Of a stretch of 64,000 nucleotides of DNA, positions 25,660 to 34,825 are shown piece after piece. The stretch covers positions 124,001 through 188,000 of the forward strand of contig JBFMDV010000005.1 in the NCBI GenBank assembly GCA_040753875.1. Direction: 5' to 3'. The translations under genes and the position numbers were made by a program. The DNA is from Candidatus Zixiibacteriota bacterium. GTDB lineage: Bacteria > Zixibacteria > MSB-5A5 > GN15 > FEB-12. The notes beneath the pieces are model-generated. The model had not been told where the DNA came from. It worked only from the letters and a program-made list of their open reading frames with translations, and made no database searches. Each line of letters opens with the position of its first letter. The first letter of the stretch is position 1.

Positions 25660-27319
25660 ATGTCAACGTTTCAGCCCGACGCCCTTCGTCCGTGCCGGCC
25701 ATGAGAACTTCGCACAACAAAGATTCGATCTCTTCTTGTTTGCGTCGCTGGTCGTACTGTTTGCAAACAAAGACTCTATTGGCCTCCGCCCTTGATGCCC
25801 TGTCTTCCTGCTCCAAAGTCTGAAGCAGTTTCAAACAGTCATCCGGGTCGCCAAACAGATACTCCGAGGGATACACCATATCTGCCCCGTACCAATCATG
25901 GATGAGCGGCATGAGACCGCACGCCATTCCTTCGGCGATGGAGTAGTGAAACGACTCGAAGAGCGAGGTCGAGATGACAAAATCTTTGTTGGCATACCAG
26001 GCAGGCATGTCGGTAACCCAACCGTCGAAACGAACCGGCAGCGGGTGACGCCTCAGGAAGTTGTCTATGTACAGTTGCATGCGGGGATCCTGGTGCTCGC
26101 CGGCGATGTGCAAAGTGTAGGCAGGATCATATTCATGGATCTTCTTGAAGCAATACAAGAGGAGCGGCGTGTTTTTCTTGTAGTTGATATAGCCGACCGA
26201 CGCGATTCTTTTGCCGTATCTCTTCCGTGCGGGAATCCGGAATCTGTCCAGGTCGACGCCGTTGGTTATCACATGCGTTTTAACGCGCCCACGGAGTTGC
26301 GGCTCGACCAGGCGTCGCACCGCTTCACTGACAAACAGGAGCCGGTCGATCTTGCTCCAATCAACCCGCGACGGCATATCGGTGAATGCTTCGTAGCTGT
26401 GAAGGCGACAGATGACCGGACATCTTCTGGACCATTTCGTGGCTTGTATGACAAGTTCGTCGCACCATTCAAACCAGGCCAGATCCGCCCAGCGCAGAAG
26501 CTGCTTCATGTCGTCGGCACTGCCGGATCTGAACAATCGTACCAGGTTGTGCTGACCCACTCCGGCCATGATGTCCTTGATGAATGTCTGATGTGACGCA
26601 AAAAAGGCCAGCTTGCGACCGGTCAACCTTTGGCTGAAAGCGCGAATTGGCACATCGACAACGGCGTTGGCAGGGGTGCCGGTTGAAGTCGGCCGGTCAT
26701 GCTCCAGCAGTCTTTCTCGCCATCGAGCGATCTCCGTCCGCGAGGCGGCAGAGACATTGTGTAACGTCTCGTTCCAATCAAGGAACCGCCCTGCTTCCAC
26801 GAGCAGATTGTTATCCAGGTAGAATTCGAGTGCGGCATCGCGTGGCTTGCTCAAGTTGGGATCTGCCCGCAGCGCTCGGCGAAAATAACCGAGGGCGCGC
26901 CCGGTACGACCCTGTGTCATGAGAATGACCCCGAGATCGCTCAAAAGCTCATGGTGGTCTGGGTTGTTTTTCAAGAGTGTCCGAATATGCTCCTCAGCCT
27001 GATCAGGCGACCCAGACATCAGCTCGATCAAGGCAAGATTGTAGCGGGCATCGAAATCCAGTGGTGATTTGGCGAGCGCTTGGTTGAAATAGGTTCGGCT
27101 CTGGTCGAACTCGCGTCTTTCTGCCGCAAGGATGCCGGCTGCGACACACGAGCGAACCGACGCTTCGGGCCTGGCTGTTATCTGCTCCAGAAATTCAAAC
27201 GCGACAGTGTTGTCATTCCGCGCCAGGGCCTCATTTGCTAACTTGGTTAACTCGACGAGATCGGTCGAAGTTGCTGGCAGGCGAGATTGAGTGATGTCGA
27301 TGTTGGACAGAACGGGCAT
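25652..27319 (-). CDS. TPR-containing group 1 glycosyltransferase, probable flagellin glycosyltransferase
   Basis: 555 aa. Residues ~20-190 are TPR-like helices (DARYNLALIELMSGSPDQAE, LSDLGVILMTQGRTGRALGY). The rest is a GT-B fold with LVIQATKWSRRCPVICRLHS, a nucleotide-sugar domain ending FVISTSLFESFHYSIAEGMA and GLMPLIHDWYGADMVYPSEY (the group 1 E-x7-E region). It follows fliW by 63 bp and overlaps the next glycosyltransferase gene. Both enzymes share the TPR-plus-GT plan; together they look like a sequential flagellin glycosylation pair (inference). Confidence 0.83.
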   Translation of the reverse strand: MPVLSNIDITQSRLPATSTDLVELTKLANEALARNDNTVAFEFLEQITARPEASVRSCVAAGILAAERREFDQSRTYFNQALAKSPLDFDARYNLALIELMSGSPDQAEEHIRTLLKNNPDHHELLSDLGVILMTQGRTGRALGYFRRALRADPNLSKPRDAALEFYLDNNLLVEAGRFLDWNETLHNVSAASRTEIARWRERLLEHDRPTSTGTPANAVVDVPIRAFSQRLTGRKLAFFASHQTFIKDIMAGVGQHNLVRLFRSGSADDMKQLLRWADLAWFEWCDELVIQATKWSRRCPVICRLHSYEAFTDMPSRVDWSKIDRLLFVSEAVRRLVEPQLRGRVKTHVITNGVDLDRFRIPARKRYGKRIASVGYINYKKNTPLLLYCFKKIHEYDPAYTLHIAGEHQDPRMQLYIDNFLRRHPLPVRFDGWVTDMPAWYANKDFVISTSLFESFHYSIAEGMACGLMPLIHDWYGADMVYPSEYLFGDPDDCLKLLQTLEQEDRASRAEANRVFVCKQYDQRRKQEEIESLLCEVLMAGTDEGRRAETLTYE

Positions 27320-27382
27320 CCCATTCCCTTTCCTTCGATCTGGTACTCGGGCCGGGTTCCGTCCCTGCCCGGATCGGTTCGA

Positions 27383-27856
27383 CTATACGGTGACCAGTTT
27401 GTGACGCCGTTCGGTCTGGCGTTCAGCCACAGGTTCAGCGAACAGCAGGTGGCGCACCGTGTATTCCGAATTGACCAGCACCAGTTGCTTGGCCAGGTTG
27501 TTTTCCGTGTTGATCAGGACCGGTCCCTGCAGATTCACCGAAGTCTGGCGGGGATCGTCGGTCATCGTAATGATGACGTACGTTTCGACCGACGCCACTT
27601 TGGCCACCCTAAGTTCGGCGATCTCATTGGGATTCACCTCTATCCGGTAGTCGGGATAAATGCAGCGCGGATTGACCACCAGGAACGCCACCGCCGGGTC
27701 CTCCATCGACTGCAGCCACATCATTGGGGACATGTCGTCACGCTCGACCAGACAGAAAGTGGTAAGGTGCTCAAACCCAAGGATGGGGCGTTCCATATAT
27801 ATGACTTTGTCATCCGGAATCTGCACCGGTCCGAAACGGTGGGTATTGATGGTCAT
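27383..27856 (-). CDS. fliW: Flagellar assembly factor FliW
   Basis: 157 aa. DKVIYMERPILGFEHLTTFC, PMMWLQSMEDPAVAFLVVNP and the C-terminal QGPVLINTENNLAKQLVLVN are FliW signatures. FliW binds flagellin or CsrA: when flagellin is used up by export, FliW releases from it and sequesters CsrA, which frees fliC mRNA for translation. It is encoded with csrA and flgL, the same triad as in Bacillus. Confidence 0.95.
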   Translation of the reverse strand: MTINTHRFGPVQIPDDKVIYMERPILGFEHLTTFCLVERDDMSPMMWLQSMEDPAVAFLVVNPRCIYPDYRIEVNPNEIAELRVAKVASVETYVIITMTDDPRQTSVNLQGPVLINTENNLAKQLVLVNSEYTVRHLLFAEPVAERQTERRHKLVTV

Positions 27857-27880
27857 GGGTCCTATCCCCTCACTTTCTCA

Positions 27881-29806
27881 TCACCTCAGGAAGTCCAGGA
27901 GGCTTGGCTGCACAATGAGTGCCGACGCATTCAAGGCAGCCTTATAGTTGTTTTCATATGTGGCCAGGTCGGTTACCAGTGTCGTAAGGTCCGCATCCTC
28001 GACCTCCGAGAGCAGCTTGGTGAACCCCTCGAACATGTCGGAAAGTCGGTTATCAGTAGCTTCGAGCTTCTGGGCCCGGGCTCCCACGATGGCTCGCTGG
28101 TTCAGTACGTGTTGAATAGAATTGTCCAGATTCCCAAGCAGCATGCCGGTTCCTTCCTGATCGTCGCGCTTGAGAGCATTGAGCAGCACAAGCATTGTCC
28201 CCATCGTATCGCTCGAACCGAACAAGCCCATGTCCTTTGCCGCCCGTCCGGCGCCGACGTCTTCGATGGTGAAGCTCTTGTTGGGATCATCGTTGTTGAT
28301 CTGGATACCGGTGCCGGCGGCGTTGATCGACGCCGTAACGGTCAGGCCGGACGCATTGATAGCATCAATCAGGTCCTGAACCGTGACAAGCGACGGGCTG
28401 GACAAATCTATAGTCGCGTTAGAGCCCCCTTGCCACATCACGAAACTGGAACGGTCCACTCCGGAACCATTGCGGAAACTGGTAAGGAGGGCATCCGACG
28501 TGAGCCTGGGATTAAGGTCGCCGCCCGAGAAATCGGCCGAGAACTCACCCTGAATCGTCAGGTCAGCAGCAGTCGTACCGGTAGTATCAGCCACGGAGAA
28601 GAACACTGCCGGGTTGAGCGCCGCGCCGGTCATGGCTGCCCCCACCTGACCTGCAATGCCAAGCATGGCCGCGGTCTGTTCCTGATCCGAGGTTTCCGAG
28701 ATGGTCAGATTCAGCGGCACACCATTCGTGTCGGTGATCGCCAACCCGGTCTGTGTTCCATTGATCGACATGGTGACATTCGCCACACCGTTCGCCGCTA
28801 ACTGCGTGTTGAATTTGGTTATGATGTCATCAACCGTGAGCGAACCGGACAGATCGACAATAACGTCCACTCCAGCCCCGTTGCTGACGCGGATATTCCC
28901 GGGATTCAGATCGACCCCATTGCCGCTGTTGAGTTTTGACAATTGCGTGCTGGTTGAGATAAGCCCGTTCGGCGTTGAATCCAGTAGGATATTGTTCCCT
29001 TCGGCGCCGAGCGTCGCCGTCAGATTGGTGATACCGTCAGCGGCCAACTGCGCGTTGATCGCGGCGAGGGCATCCCCGAGGGTGGTCGCACCGCTTAAAT
29101 CGATAGTGGAAGTGATATTCAGGTTTCTGTCGGTGATGGTGAACGTCCCCGGCACCTGACTGATGCCGGCGCCGCCATTCAAGTCGGCAAGGAGCGTCGA
29201 CGATGTTACCCCGACATTCAGATCCGCATCTTCGCCGAGCGGCCCGAATTGACGCAAAAACAGTTCGGCGCCGTCCAGATTGACGATTGTCCGGCTGCCC
29301 GGTTCGATCTCGAATTCGAACTTGCCGGTATCACCGCGGTATGCCACACCGTTGGCATAGAGCGCCAGCGGCTCGGTTTTCGTTCTAAAACCGCTGAATA
29401 CCTGCCGACCTTCCAGTTCCGTGCCCGACAGTTGGATCAGTTGATCGAACAGCAACTGGACCTCATTGGCCGAGGACTGCCGAGCGATATCATCGTAATG
29501 GCCGTTTGCCATGGCGATTGCGATCTCTTTGGCGGTGGAGACGAGGTCCTTGGCTTCGTTCAGCGCCGACTCGTAGGTGGCCTGCCAGTTTTGTCCCTGT
29601 GAGATGTTCTTCTGGTACTGCTCGATCCGAGCCAGTTCCGCGCGATAGTTGAGATCGCGGACCGCTCCCAGCGGGTCATCCGACGGCAAATTGATTCGGC
29701 GGCCGGTGGACATGTTGGTTTGCAGATTGAGATAACGGCGGATCGACCGCTGCAAATTGAACACCACGCGGCCAGAGATCATCTCGTTGGTTACTCGCAA
29801 TGCCAT
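27881..29806 (-). CDS. flgL: Hook-filament junction protein FlgL
   Basis: 641 aa, about twice the usual length. The N-terminal MALRVTNEMISGRVVFNLQR with LQTNMSTGRRINLPSDDPLG and the C-terminal helix VEDADLTTLVTDLATYENNY are FlgL-type D0/D1 segments. The middle (~190-560) holds flagellin hook IN-like repeats (e.g. DLSGATTLGDALAAINAQL) that expand the exposed domain. It forms the second junction layer between FlgK and flagellin. Placed between csrA and fliW. Confidence 0.93.
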   Translation of the reverse strand: MALRVTNEMISGRVVFNLQRSIRRYLNLQTNMSTGRRINLPSDDPLGAVRDLNYRAELARIEQYQKNISQGQNWQATYESALNEAKDLVSTAKEIAIAMANGHYDDIARQSSANEVQLLFDQLIQLSGTELEGRQVFSGFRTKTEPLALYANGVAYRGDTGKFEFEIEPGSRTIVNLDGAELFLRQFGPLGEDADLNVGVTSSTLLADLNGGAGISQVPGTFTITDRNLNITSTIDLSGATTLGDALAAINAQLAADGITNLTATLGAEGNNILLDSTPNGLISTSTQLSKLNSGNGVDLNPGNIRVSNGAGVDVIVDLSGSLTVDDIITKFNTQLAANGVANVTMSINGTQTGLAITDTNGVPLNLTISETSDQEQTAAMLGIAGQVGAAMTGAALNPAVFFSVADTTGTTAADLTIQGEFSADFSGGDLNPRLTSDALLTSFRNGSGVDRSSFVMWQGGSNATIDLSSPSLVTVQDLIDAINASGLTVTASINAAGTGIQINNDDPNKSFTIEDVGAGRAAKDMGLFGSSDTMGTMLVLLNALKRDDQEGTGMLLGNLDNSIQHVLNQRAIVGARAQKLEATDNRLSDMFEGFTKLLSEVEDADLTTLVTDLATYENNYKAALNASALIVQPSLLDFLR

Positions 29807-29815
29807 AGTGATCCG

Positions 29816-30154
29816 CTATCCTTTATTCGAGGCTCCGGCCGCGTCATCTGGGCCGTCGCCACGCCGCTTGGGTTGGTCCTTGTAATCGACGGTCGGCGCA
29901 TCGGCCGGCCGGGGAGTTCCCTTGATCTTGCCTTTCAACAGACTTACCATCCCCATCAGGTCCCCTTTCACGGTCTTGGAGGCCTTCCGGTTCTCCGCCT
30001 GTATCTTGACATAGATTTCCTCACGGTGAACCACCACTTTTGCCGGCGCCTCGATACCGAGCCGTACCTGGCGCCCGCGAATCCCCAGCACCGACACCTT
30101 GATGTCGTCGCCAATGGTGATCGATTCACCCAACTTCCGTGTCAGAATCAGCAC
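29816..30154 (-). CDS. csrA: Carbon storage regulator CsrA with extended C-terminus
   Basis: 112 aa, GTG start after GGAGGG. The N-terminal ~60 residues are a complete CsrA ([36 protein letters not shown], with the RNA-contacting Leu4 and the HREE arginine). Usual CsrA is 61-75 aa; here residues ~62-112 add a Lys/Gly/Pro-rich, probably disordered tail. In FliW-regulated CsrAs the FliW contact includes the C-terminal extension, so the tail may be part of that interface (inference). CsrA represses translation by binding GGA motifs; the fliC leader holds strong candidates. Confidence 0.93.
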   Translation of the reverse strand: MLILTRKLGESITIGDDIKVSVLGIRGRQVRLGIEAPAKVVVHREEIYVKIQAENRKASKTVKGDLMGMVSLLKGKIKGTPRPADAPTVDYKDQPKRRGDGPDDAAGASNKG

Positions 30155-30193
30155 TGTGCCCTCCGTGGAGGCGAGCTCCCACTGGAGCCGCCG

Positions 30194-31591
30194 CTACGAT
30201 CGTCCTACTATGCCCATGCCGTTGATGACCACATCGAGCGCCTCATCCATGGTCGTGATCACCCGTGCTGCGGCGTCATAGGCGTGCTGGTACTTGATGA
30301 GATTGGTCATCTCTTCGTCCAGCGACACCCCCTGCACCGCTTGTCGTTGATTCTCGATCTGCTGCACGAGCAGTTCGAAATTCTCGGAAAACGACTTCGA
30401 CTCGTGCGTCTCGATGCCCAGATTCCCTACCAGGCTGTTGTAATACTCATTTATCGAGGTCGTATTGCTGTTCATCGTTCGCTTGTTGCGGAGCTCGCTG
30501 AGTGCCAGCGCGATCAGGTTGTCCCCGTCCTGTCCCTGCGATGCCACCACTCTGGTGGGATCGAGCTGGATCAGGTTGTTCACCCGGATGGTGGCGGCAT
30601 CGGTGAAATTCGGATCGAAAAACGCCACGCCCGTGGAGCCATCCTGTGCATAGCCGGCGACATGAAGCGCATTCACCTCTTCGACCAGCGTCCGCGTGAG
30701 TTCATTCAGTTGTTCGATATACCGCGGGATGACCACGTCGCGTGATTCGAGCAGCCCGCTCAGTTGGCCGTTGTAATTCTGCAATTCGACATCGGTTCCA
30801 GCCCAGACAAACTGGTGACTGAACTGGCCGTCTTCGCTGACGGCATTGACGCCGATATCGAACGAATCGGAGCCGTCCACGAGCACCATCGCTCCCATGT
30901 AGACCATCGTCTCGCCGTTCGCCTTTTCGCGCGTACGCACGTCGATGATTTGTGACAGCTGATCGGTTAGCAGGTCCCTTTGGTCGCGCAGGTCGTTGGC
31001 CGAATTCCCGCCTAATTCCGCGGTCTTGATCTGCTGGTTCAGATTGGCGATCTCGGCCGTCAGGCGGTTAACTTCGTTAGTGAAATTCGTCAGATCGCTG
31101 TCGATCGATTGGCGAAGACTCTCAAGTTGGTTGGCCAGTTGATGGATACCGTCGACCAGCTTGTTGGCCTGGGCCACGACATTGGACCGGTTACTGGATG
31201 AGTCGGCGTTGGTAGACAGATCCGACCAGGCATCCCAGAATCCGTTTAGCAGATCCCCGACGGCGTTATCCTGCGGTTCATTGACGGCAGCCTCGATCTG
31301 TGAGAGGGTGCTGTATTTGTACGACCATTGGCCCAGCGACTTCTGCGCCTCGCGATACTGAGCGGTCAGGAACAGGTCCCGCACCTGCCGGACATTGTCG
31401 GCTTTCATACCAGTACCGACCGAACCGAAAGTCAGATTCTCCGGCATGGTCGTCGATATAGAAACACGCTGACGGCTGTAGCCGGGCGTGTTCACATTGG
31501 CGATGTTATGTCCTGCCGTCTGTAGTGAAAACTGGTGCGCCAGAAGCGCCCGTTTCCCCAATTCCAATCCCTGGAACAGCCCCGGCATCAT
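30194..31591 (-). CDS. flgK: Hook-associated protein FlgK
   Basis: 465 aa. N-terminal MPGLFQGLELGKRALLAHQF, TAGHNIANVNTPGYSRQRV and C-terminal VSLDEEMTNLIKYQHAYDAA, ARVITTMDEALDVVINGMG are the FlgK/FlgG-type rod-axial helices. First hook-filament junction protein. Its ATG overlaps the flgN stop (ATGA). Preceded by AGGAGGG. Confidence 0.95.
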   Translation of the reverse strand: MMPGLFQGLELGKRALLAHQFSLQTAGHNIANVNTPGYSRQRVSISTTMPENLTFGSVGTGMKADNVRQVRDLFLTAQYREAQKSLGQWSYKYSTLSQIEAAVNEPQDNAVGDLLNGFWDAWSDLSTNADSSSNRSNVVAQANKLVDGIHQLANQLESLRQSIDSDLTNFTNEVNRLTAEIANLNQQIKTAELGGNSANDLRDQRDLLTDQLSQIIDVRTREKANGETMVYMGAMVLVDGSDSFDIGVNAVSEDGQFSHQFVWAGTDVELQNYNGQLSGLLESRDVVIPRYIEQLNELTRTLVEEVNALHVAGYAQDGSTGVAFFDPNFTDAATIRVNNLIQLDPTRVVASQGQDGDNLIALALSELRNKRTMNSNTTSINEYYNSLVGNLGIETHESKSFSENFELLVQQIENQRQAVQGVSLDEEMTNLIKYQHAYDAAARVITTMDEALDVVINGMGIVGRS

Positions 31592-32073
31592 GCCCTCCTG
31601 TCGACGGCAACCGCCGCCGGTTGGTCGGTGGTTTCGGCGCCTCGGCCGTATCCCGTGTCCGCGGTGTGCATCTGCGACAGCATGATCATGATGCGGCTGA
31701 TGAATTCCCGCGATCGGTTGACCAGCATGGCGTTGCTGTTGCGCGTCTGTATGATCTGCTCGTTGAGATTCTGGATCGTCTCGCGAAGCGTGCGCAGTTG
31801 ATTGGCCTGCCCTTCGTCCAGCAGCGACAACAGGCGAGTGATCGTGACGTCGCCGTCAAGGCTGTTGGCTGCCTTGATCTGTGCTATCAACTCCTCGCGT
31901 TGACGATTGAGCAGGCGGCTTTCCACCAGCTTCTCACGCTGCTTGTCCGTGACAACCCTCAATCCCTCCAGATCGTTGGTCACGAGCATCTGCTTTTGCT
32001 GTTGAAGCAGGTCCAGAAAAGATTCAAACAAGGCCGCTTCCTTGCCTATGATTCCGATCAATTGGTTGATCAT
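31588..32073 (-). CDS. flgN: FlgN family flagellar chaperone
   Basis: 161 aa from the ATG at 32073 (AGGA just upstream); a TTG 48 nt earlier is unlikely. An extended helical protein: IIGKEAALFESFLDLLQQQK, ESRLLNRQREELIAQIKAAN and QNLNEQIIQTRNSNAMLVNR. FlgN binds the C-termini of FlgK and FlgL and delivers them to the export gate; it is adjacent to flgK and coupled to it. A short acidic/Ala tail follows. Similar in plan to the gene at 17252, but the two share little sequence. Confidence 0.85.
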   Translation of the reverse strand: MINQLIGIIGKEAALFESFLDLLQQQKQMLVTNDLEGLRVVTDKQREKLVESRLLNRQREELIAQIKAANSLDGDVTITRLLSLLDEGQANQLRTLRETIQNLNEQIIQTRNSNAMLVNRSREFISRIMIMLSQMHTADTGYGRGAETTDQPAAVAVDRRA

Positions 32074-32117
32074 AATCCTATCACCGAGGTCGCATGTCCT
32101 CGTATCTCCGTTATCGG

Positions 32118-33065
32118 TCAATCCTTAGCGTTCTTTAGGCGCGCGTCGGTCGCTTCGCTTAGAAATCCCGTGACTTTCGCCACATATTCCTGCGTTTCCC
32201 GAAAAGGCGGGATCCCGCCATACTTGTCGACATTGCCGGGACCGGCGTTGTACGCAGCCAGCGCCAGCTTCACATCCTGGTACTTGTCCAGCAGGTATTT
32301 GAGGAATTTGCTGCCGGCTTCAATGTTCTCTTTTGGATCGAAACTGTTGGTCACACCGTAGGTCTGCGCAGTCGAATCCGCCAACTGCATGAGTCCTTTG
32401 GCTCCCTTGGGTGAGACCGCCTGGGGATTGCCGCCCGATTCCGCACGGATGACCGAGAGAATGAGACTTGAATCCACCGCATGTTTCTCCGCAGCATCCT
32501 CAATATGTGCGCCGAACTGTCGAAGGATCGGATCGGTGCTTGTCTCGGGCTTGGTATCGGGTGTTTTTGGTGGCGTGATCGGGCGGAAGAGCGGCTCCGC
32601 CGCCGTCGGCACTGCCTTTGTTTCGGTCGCTTTCGGCAGCGAGATCGACTCCTGCTTCAATTCGATAGGAACGCGTTTGGCGCGTGCAACCGGAATCTGC
32701 TCTGGCGTCTCGGTCGGAGTGCGATACTGTGCCTCGACGATCTTCTCAAGCGAGTGGTACATGATGTCGCCGATCGACCGGTTTCCGGCTCGGGCCATCG
32801 TACGGGAAACTTCCATATCAAACATGTCCGTGAACAGTTCTTTGCCCATGCCGTCCTGCATCGGAAGTGCATCCGCCAGAGCACTTTTGGGGATGGTCTG
32901 GCGCATGGTCTTGAGCAGGTAGTAAGTGAAAAACGACTCGAACTCCTTCGTTGCCTTGCGAAGCCGCGCTTTCTCGCCTTCAAGCGAACCCACGCGCTGA
33001 CCCTTCAGTCGTTCGATATCGCCGTATGGATTGGGCGGCGCCGCTATGGGAACAGTTAGTTTCAT
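32118..33065 (-). CDS. flgJ: FlgJ-type rod-binding protein fused to a lytic transglycosylase domain
   Basis: 315 aa from the ATG at 33065, which overlaps the flgI stop (TAATG). Residues ~25-105 are a FlgJ rod-binding domain (LRKATKEFESFFTYYLLKTM, QDGMGKELFTDMFDMEVSRT). After a Pro/Thr-rich linker, residues ~185-300 form a soluble lytic transglycosylase/GH23-type domain with VIRAESGGNPQAVSPKGAKG, GLMQLADSTAQ and LALAAYNAGPGNVDKYGG (catalytic Glu in AESGG). Enterobacterial FlgJ carries a GH73 glucosaminidase instead. The fusion would bore the peptidoglycan for rod passage. No Sec signal peptide, consistent with export through the flagellar gate. Confidence 0.92.
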   Translation of the reverse strand: MKLTVPIAAPPNPYGDIERLKGQRVGSLEGEKARLRKATKEFESFFTYYLLKTMRQTIPKSALADALPMQDGMGKELFTDMFDMEVSRTMARAGNRSIGDIMYHSLEKIVEAQYRTPTETPEQIPVARAKRVPIELKQESISLPKATETKAVPTAAEPLFRPITPPKTPDTKPETSTDPILRQFGAHIEDAAEKHAVDSSLILSVIRAESGGNPQAVSPKGAKGLMQLADSTAQTYGVTNSFDPKENIEAGSKFLKYLLDKYQDVKLALAAYNAGPGNVDKYGGIPPFRETQEYVAKVTGFLSEATDARLKNAKD

Positions 33066-34198
33066 TACATGATTACCAGCTCGCAACGGAGGGCACCGGC
33101 CTGTTTAAGAGCCTGGAAAATTGCCACGATATCTCGCGGCGTGGCGCCGATTTTGTTAAGAGCGTTGGCCACATCGGCCAACTTGACGCTCGCGTCGAGT
33201 TCTACCACCCGTGCAGCTTCCTGATCGACCGTAATCTCCGATTCACGCGTCACGACTGTCTGACCCTGGCTGAACGGTTCCGGCTGTGATACTAGCGGGT
33301 GCGACTTGATATTGACCGTGATAGTGCCGTGGGCGATCGCTACCGGTTCGATCATTACGTTCTGCCCGGCCACGATGGTGCCAGTGCGCTCGTTGATAAC
33401 CACCCGCGCGTTGGCGTCCGGAACTATGGCCAACTGCCCGACATCCGACAGAAACTTGGTTCTCAGGCCCGGTGCAGCGAGCGAATCCGGCACGTGCAGC
33501 TTCACACTGCCGCCATCGACAGCATACGCCGTGGTACCATATTCGATATTTATCTGGTCGGCGATGCGCTGGGCCGTCGTCACGTCGGGATCATGTACCG
33601 AAAGAATGACCTCCTTGCTCGCCTCGTCAGCCGTAAGGACTCTTGTTACCTTGCCTCCCCCGGGCACACGCCCCACCAGGGTGTAGTTGTTGACGATCCG
33701 GTTGGTCTCGTCGACCTGAACGTTGAATCCACCGATCGACACCGCTCCCTGCCCCACACCGTACACGACACCGTCGGGGCCGGATAGCGGCGTCAGAAGC
33801 AGCGTGCCCCCTTGAAGAGAACTGGCATCGCCGATCGACGACACCGTGACGTCGAAATAGGCACCGTCCGTCATCCGGCTCGAAAGCCGCGCGGTCACGA
33901 TGACAGCCGCGATGTTCTTGACTTTGACTTTGTTGGCATCAACCGTCAGCCCCATTCGCTGCATCATGTTGACCAGCGACTGCGTGGTGAACTGGGTTCC
34001 GTTGCCGTCGCCGGAACCGTCGAGGCCGATCACCAGCCCATAGCCGACCAGGTCAAGTTCGCGGCCATCCTGAAATGTACAGATATCCTTCACCCGCACC
34101 TGAGCCGCATCCACAGGCGTGCAGATGAGCATCAGCAGGAACAGGATAAAGAAGAATCCAGCCGGTGTGGCCAGTCGCATGTACAACCCCTGTACCAT
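33065..34198 (-). CDS. flgI: Flagellar P-ring protein FlgI
   Basis: 377 aa from the ATG at 34198, chosen because AAGGAG lies eight bases upstream; a GTG 45 nt earlier lacks support. Signal peptide (~1-31, hydrophobic FFFILFLLMLICTPV). Core FlgI motifs: ICTFQDGRELDLVGYGLVIG, GLDGSGDGNGTQFTTQSL, NMMQRMGLT and NALNKIGATPRDIVAIFQAL at the C-terminus. Forms the periplasmic P-ring bushing around the rod. Lies between flgH and flgJ. Confidence 0.95.
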   Translation of the reverse strand: MVQGLYMRLATPAGFFFILFLLMLICTPVDAAQVRVKDICTFQDGRELDLVGYGLVIGLDGSGDGNGTQFTTQSLVNMMQRMGLTVDANKVKVKNIAAVIVTARLSSRMTDGAYFDVTVSSIGDASSLQGGTLLLTPLSGPDGVVYGVGQGAVSIGGFNVQVDETNRIVNNYTLVGRVPGGGKVTRVLTADEASKEVILSVHDPDVTTAQRIADQINIEYGTTAYAVDGGSVKLHVPDSLAAPGLRTKFLSDVGQLAIVPDANARVVINERTGTIVAGQNVMIEPVAIAHGTITVNIKSHPLVSQPEPFSQGQTVVTRESEITVDQEAARVVELDASVKLADVANALNKIGATPRDIVAIFQALKQAGALRCELVIM

Positions 34199-34209
34199 CG
34201 GTGTGCTCC

Positions 34210-34800
34210 TTAGAAAAACCAGCTTACCAGTCTGGCAAACCACCCCGGACGAGTCCCCGTGTCAACATTTCCCTTGCCTGTGTATTTGATCTCGGCATCG
34301 GCTATTTGATATGAGTTGACGGTATTATCCGGGCTTACATCCTTGGTGCGCACGACGCCGCTGAGGCTGATCGTCTCGCGGTCGTGCGAGATTCCCAACA
34401 CCCGCGATCCCTCGATAATCAGATCACCGTTGTCCTTCACTCCCACCACCGTCACCGACATGCGGGCGCGAAGCGAGCCGTTCCGCAGGTTCTGCCCTTT
34501 GCCGTTGAAATTCACTTCGGATTCGGCATCCATGCTGAAAGCGGGAATGAATCTCAGGAGAGGCCCAACACCGGGGCCACCCTTGGTGGAGGCATCGTTG
34601 CTCTTCTCAGTTTTGGTCTGTACTTGATTCGAGGCCTGATTCTGTTCGTAGATCAACACCGTCAGTACGTCACCGACTTTGTGCGCTTTGATATCACTAA
34701 ATAGCGACTGACTCTGTCCAAAATCCTGCCCCTTGCCCTTGAACGCAAACGGCAAAAGCAGCAGTATCAGAATGAACAGAAGTATGCGGCTGGCTTTCAT
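34210..34800 (-). CDS. flgH: Flagellar L-ring protein FlgH
   Basis: 196 aa. Signal-like N-terminus (~1-24, very hydrophobic ILLFILILLLLPFAF), then SLFSDIKAHKVGDVLTVLIY, TVVGVKDNGDLIIEGSRVLG and SPDNTVNSYQIADAEIKYTG, all FlgH landmarks. Most FlgH proteins are lipoproteins with a lipobox cysteine; no cysteine is present anywhere in this sequence, so anchoring must differ. Forms the outer-membrane L-ring. Confidence 0.92.
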   Translation of the reverse strand: MKASRILLFILILLLLPFAFKGKGQDFGQSQSLFSDIKAHKVGDVLTVLIYEQNQASNQVQTKTEKSNDASTKGGPGVGPLLRFIPAFSMDAESEVNFNGKGQNLRNGSLRARMSVTVVGVKDNGDLIIEGSRVLGISHDRETISLSGVVRTKDVSPDNTVNSYQIADAEIKYTGKGNVDTGTRPGWFARLVSWFF

Positions 34801-34825
34801 GTCTTGCTCCTTGCATCCTATGACG

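Noticed and set aside
27287-28801. 504-aa open frame on the plus strand
   Set aside because: Antisense to fliW and flgL; its sequence has no domain and mirrors the codon bias of the real genes.
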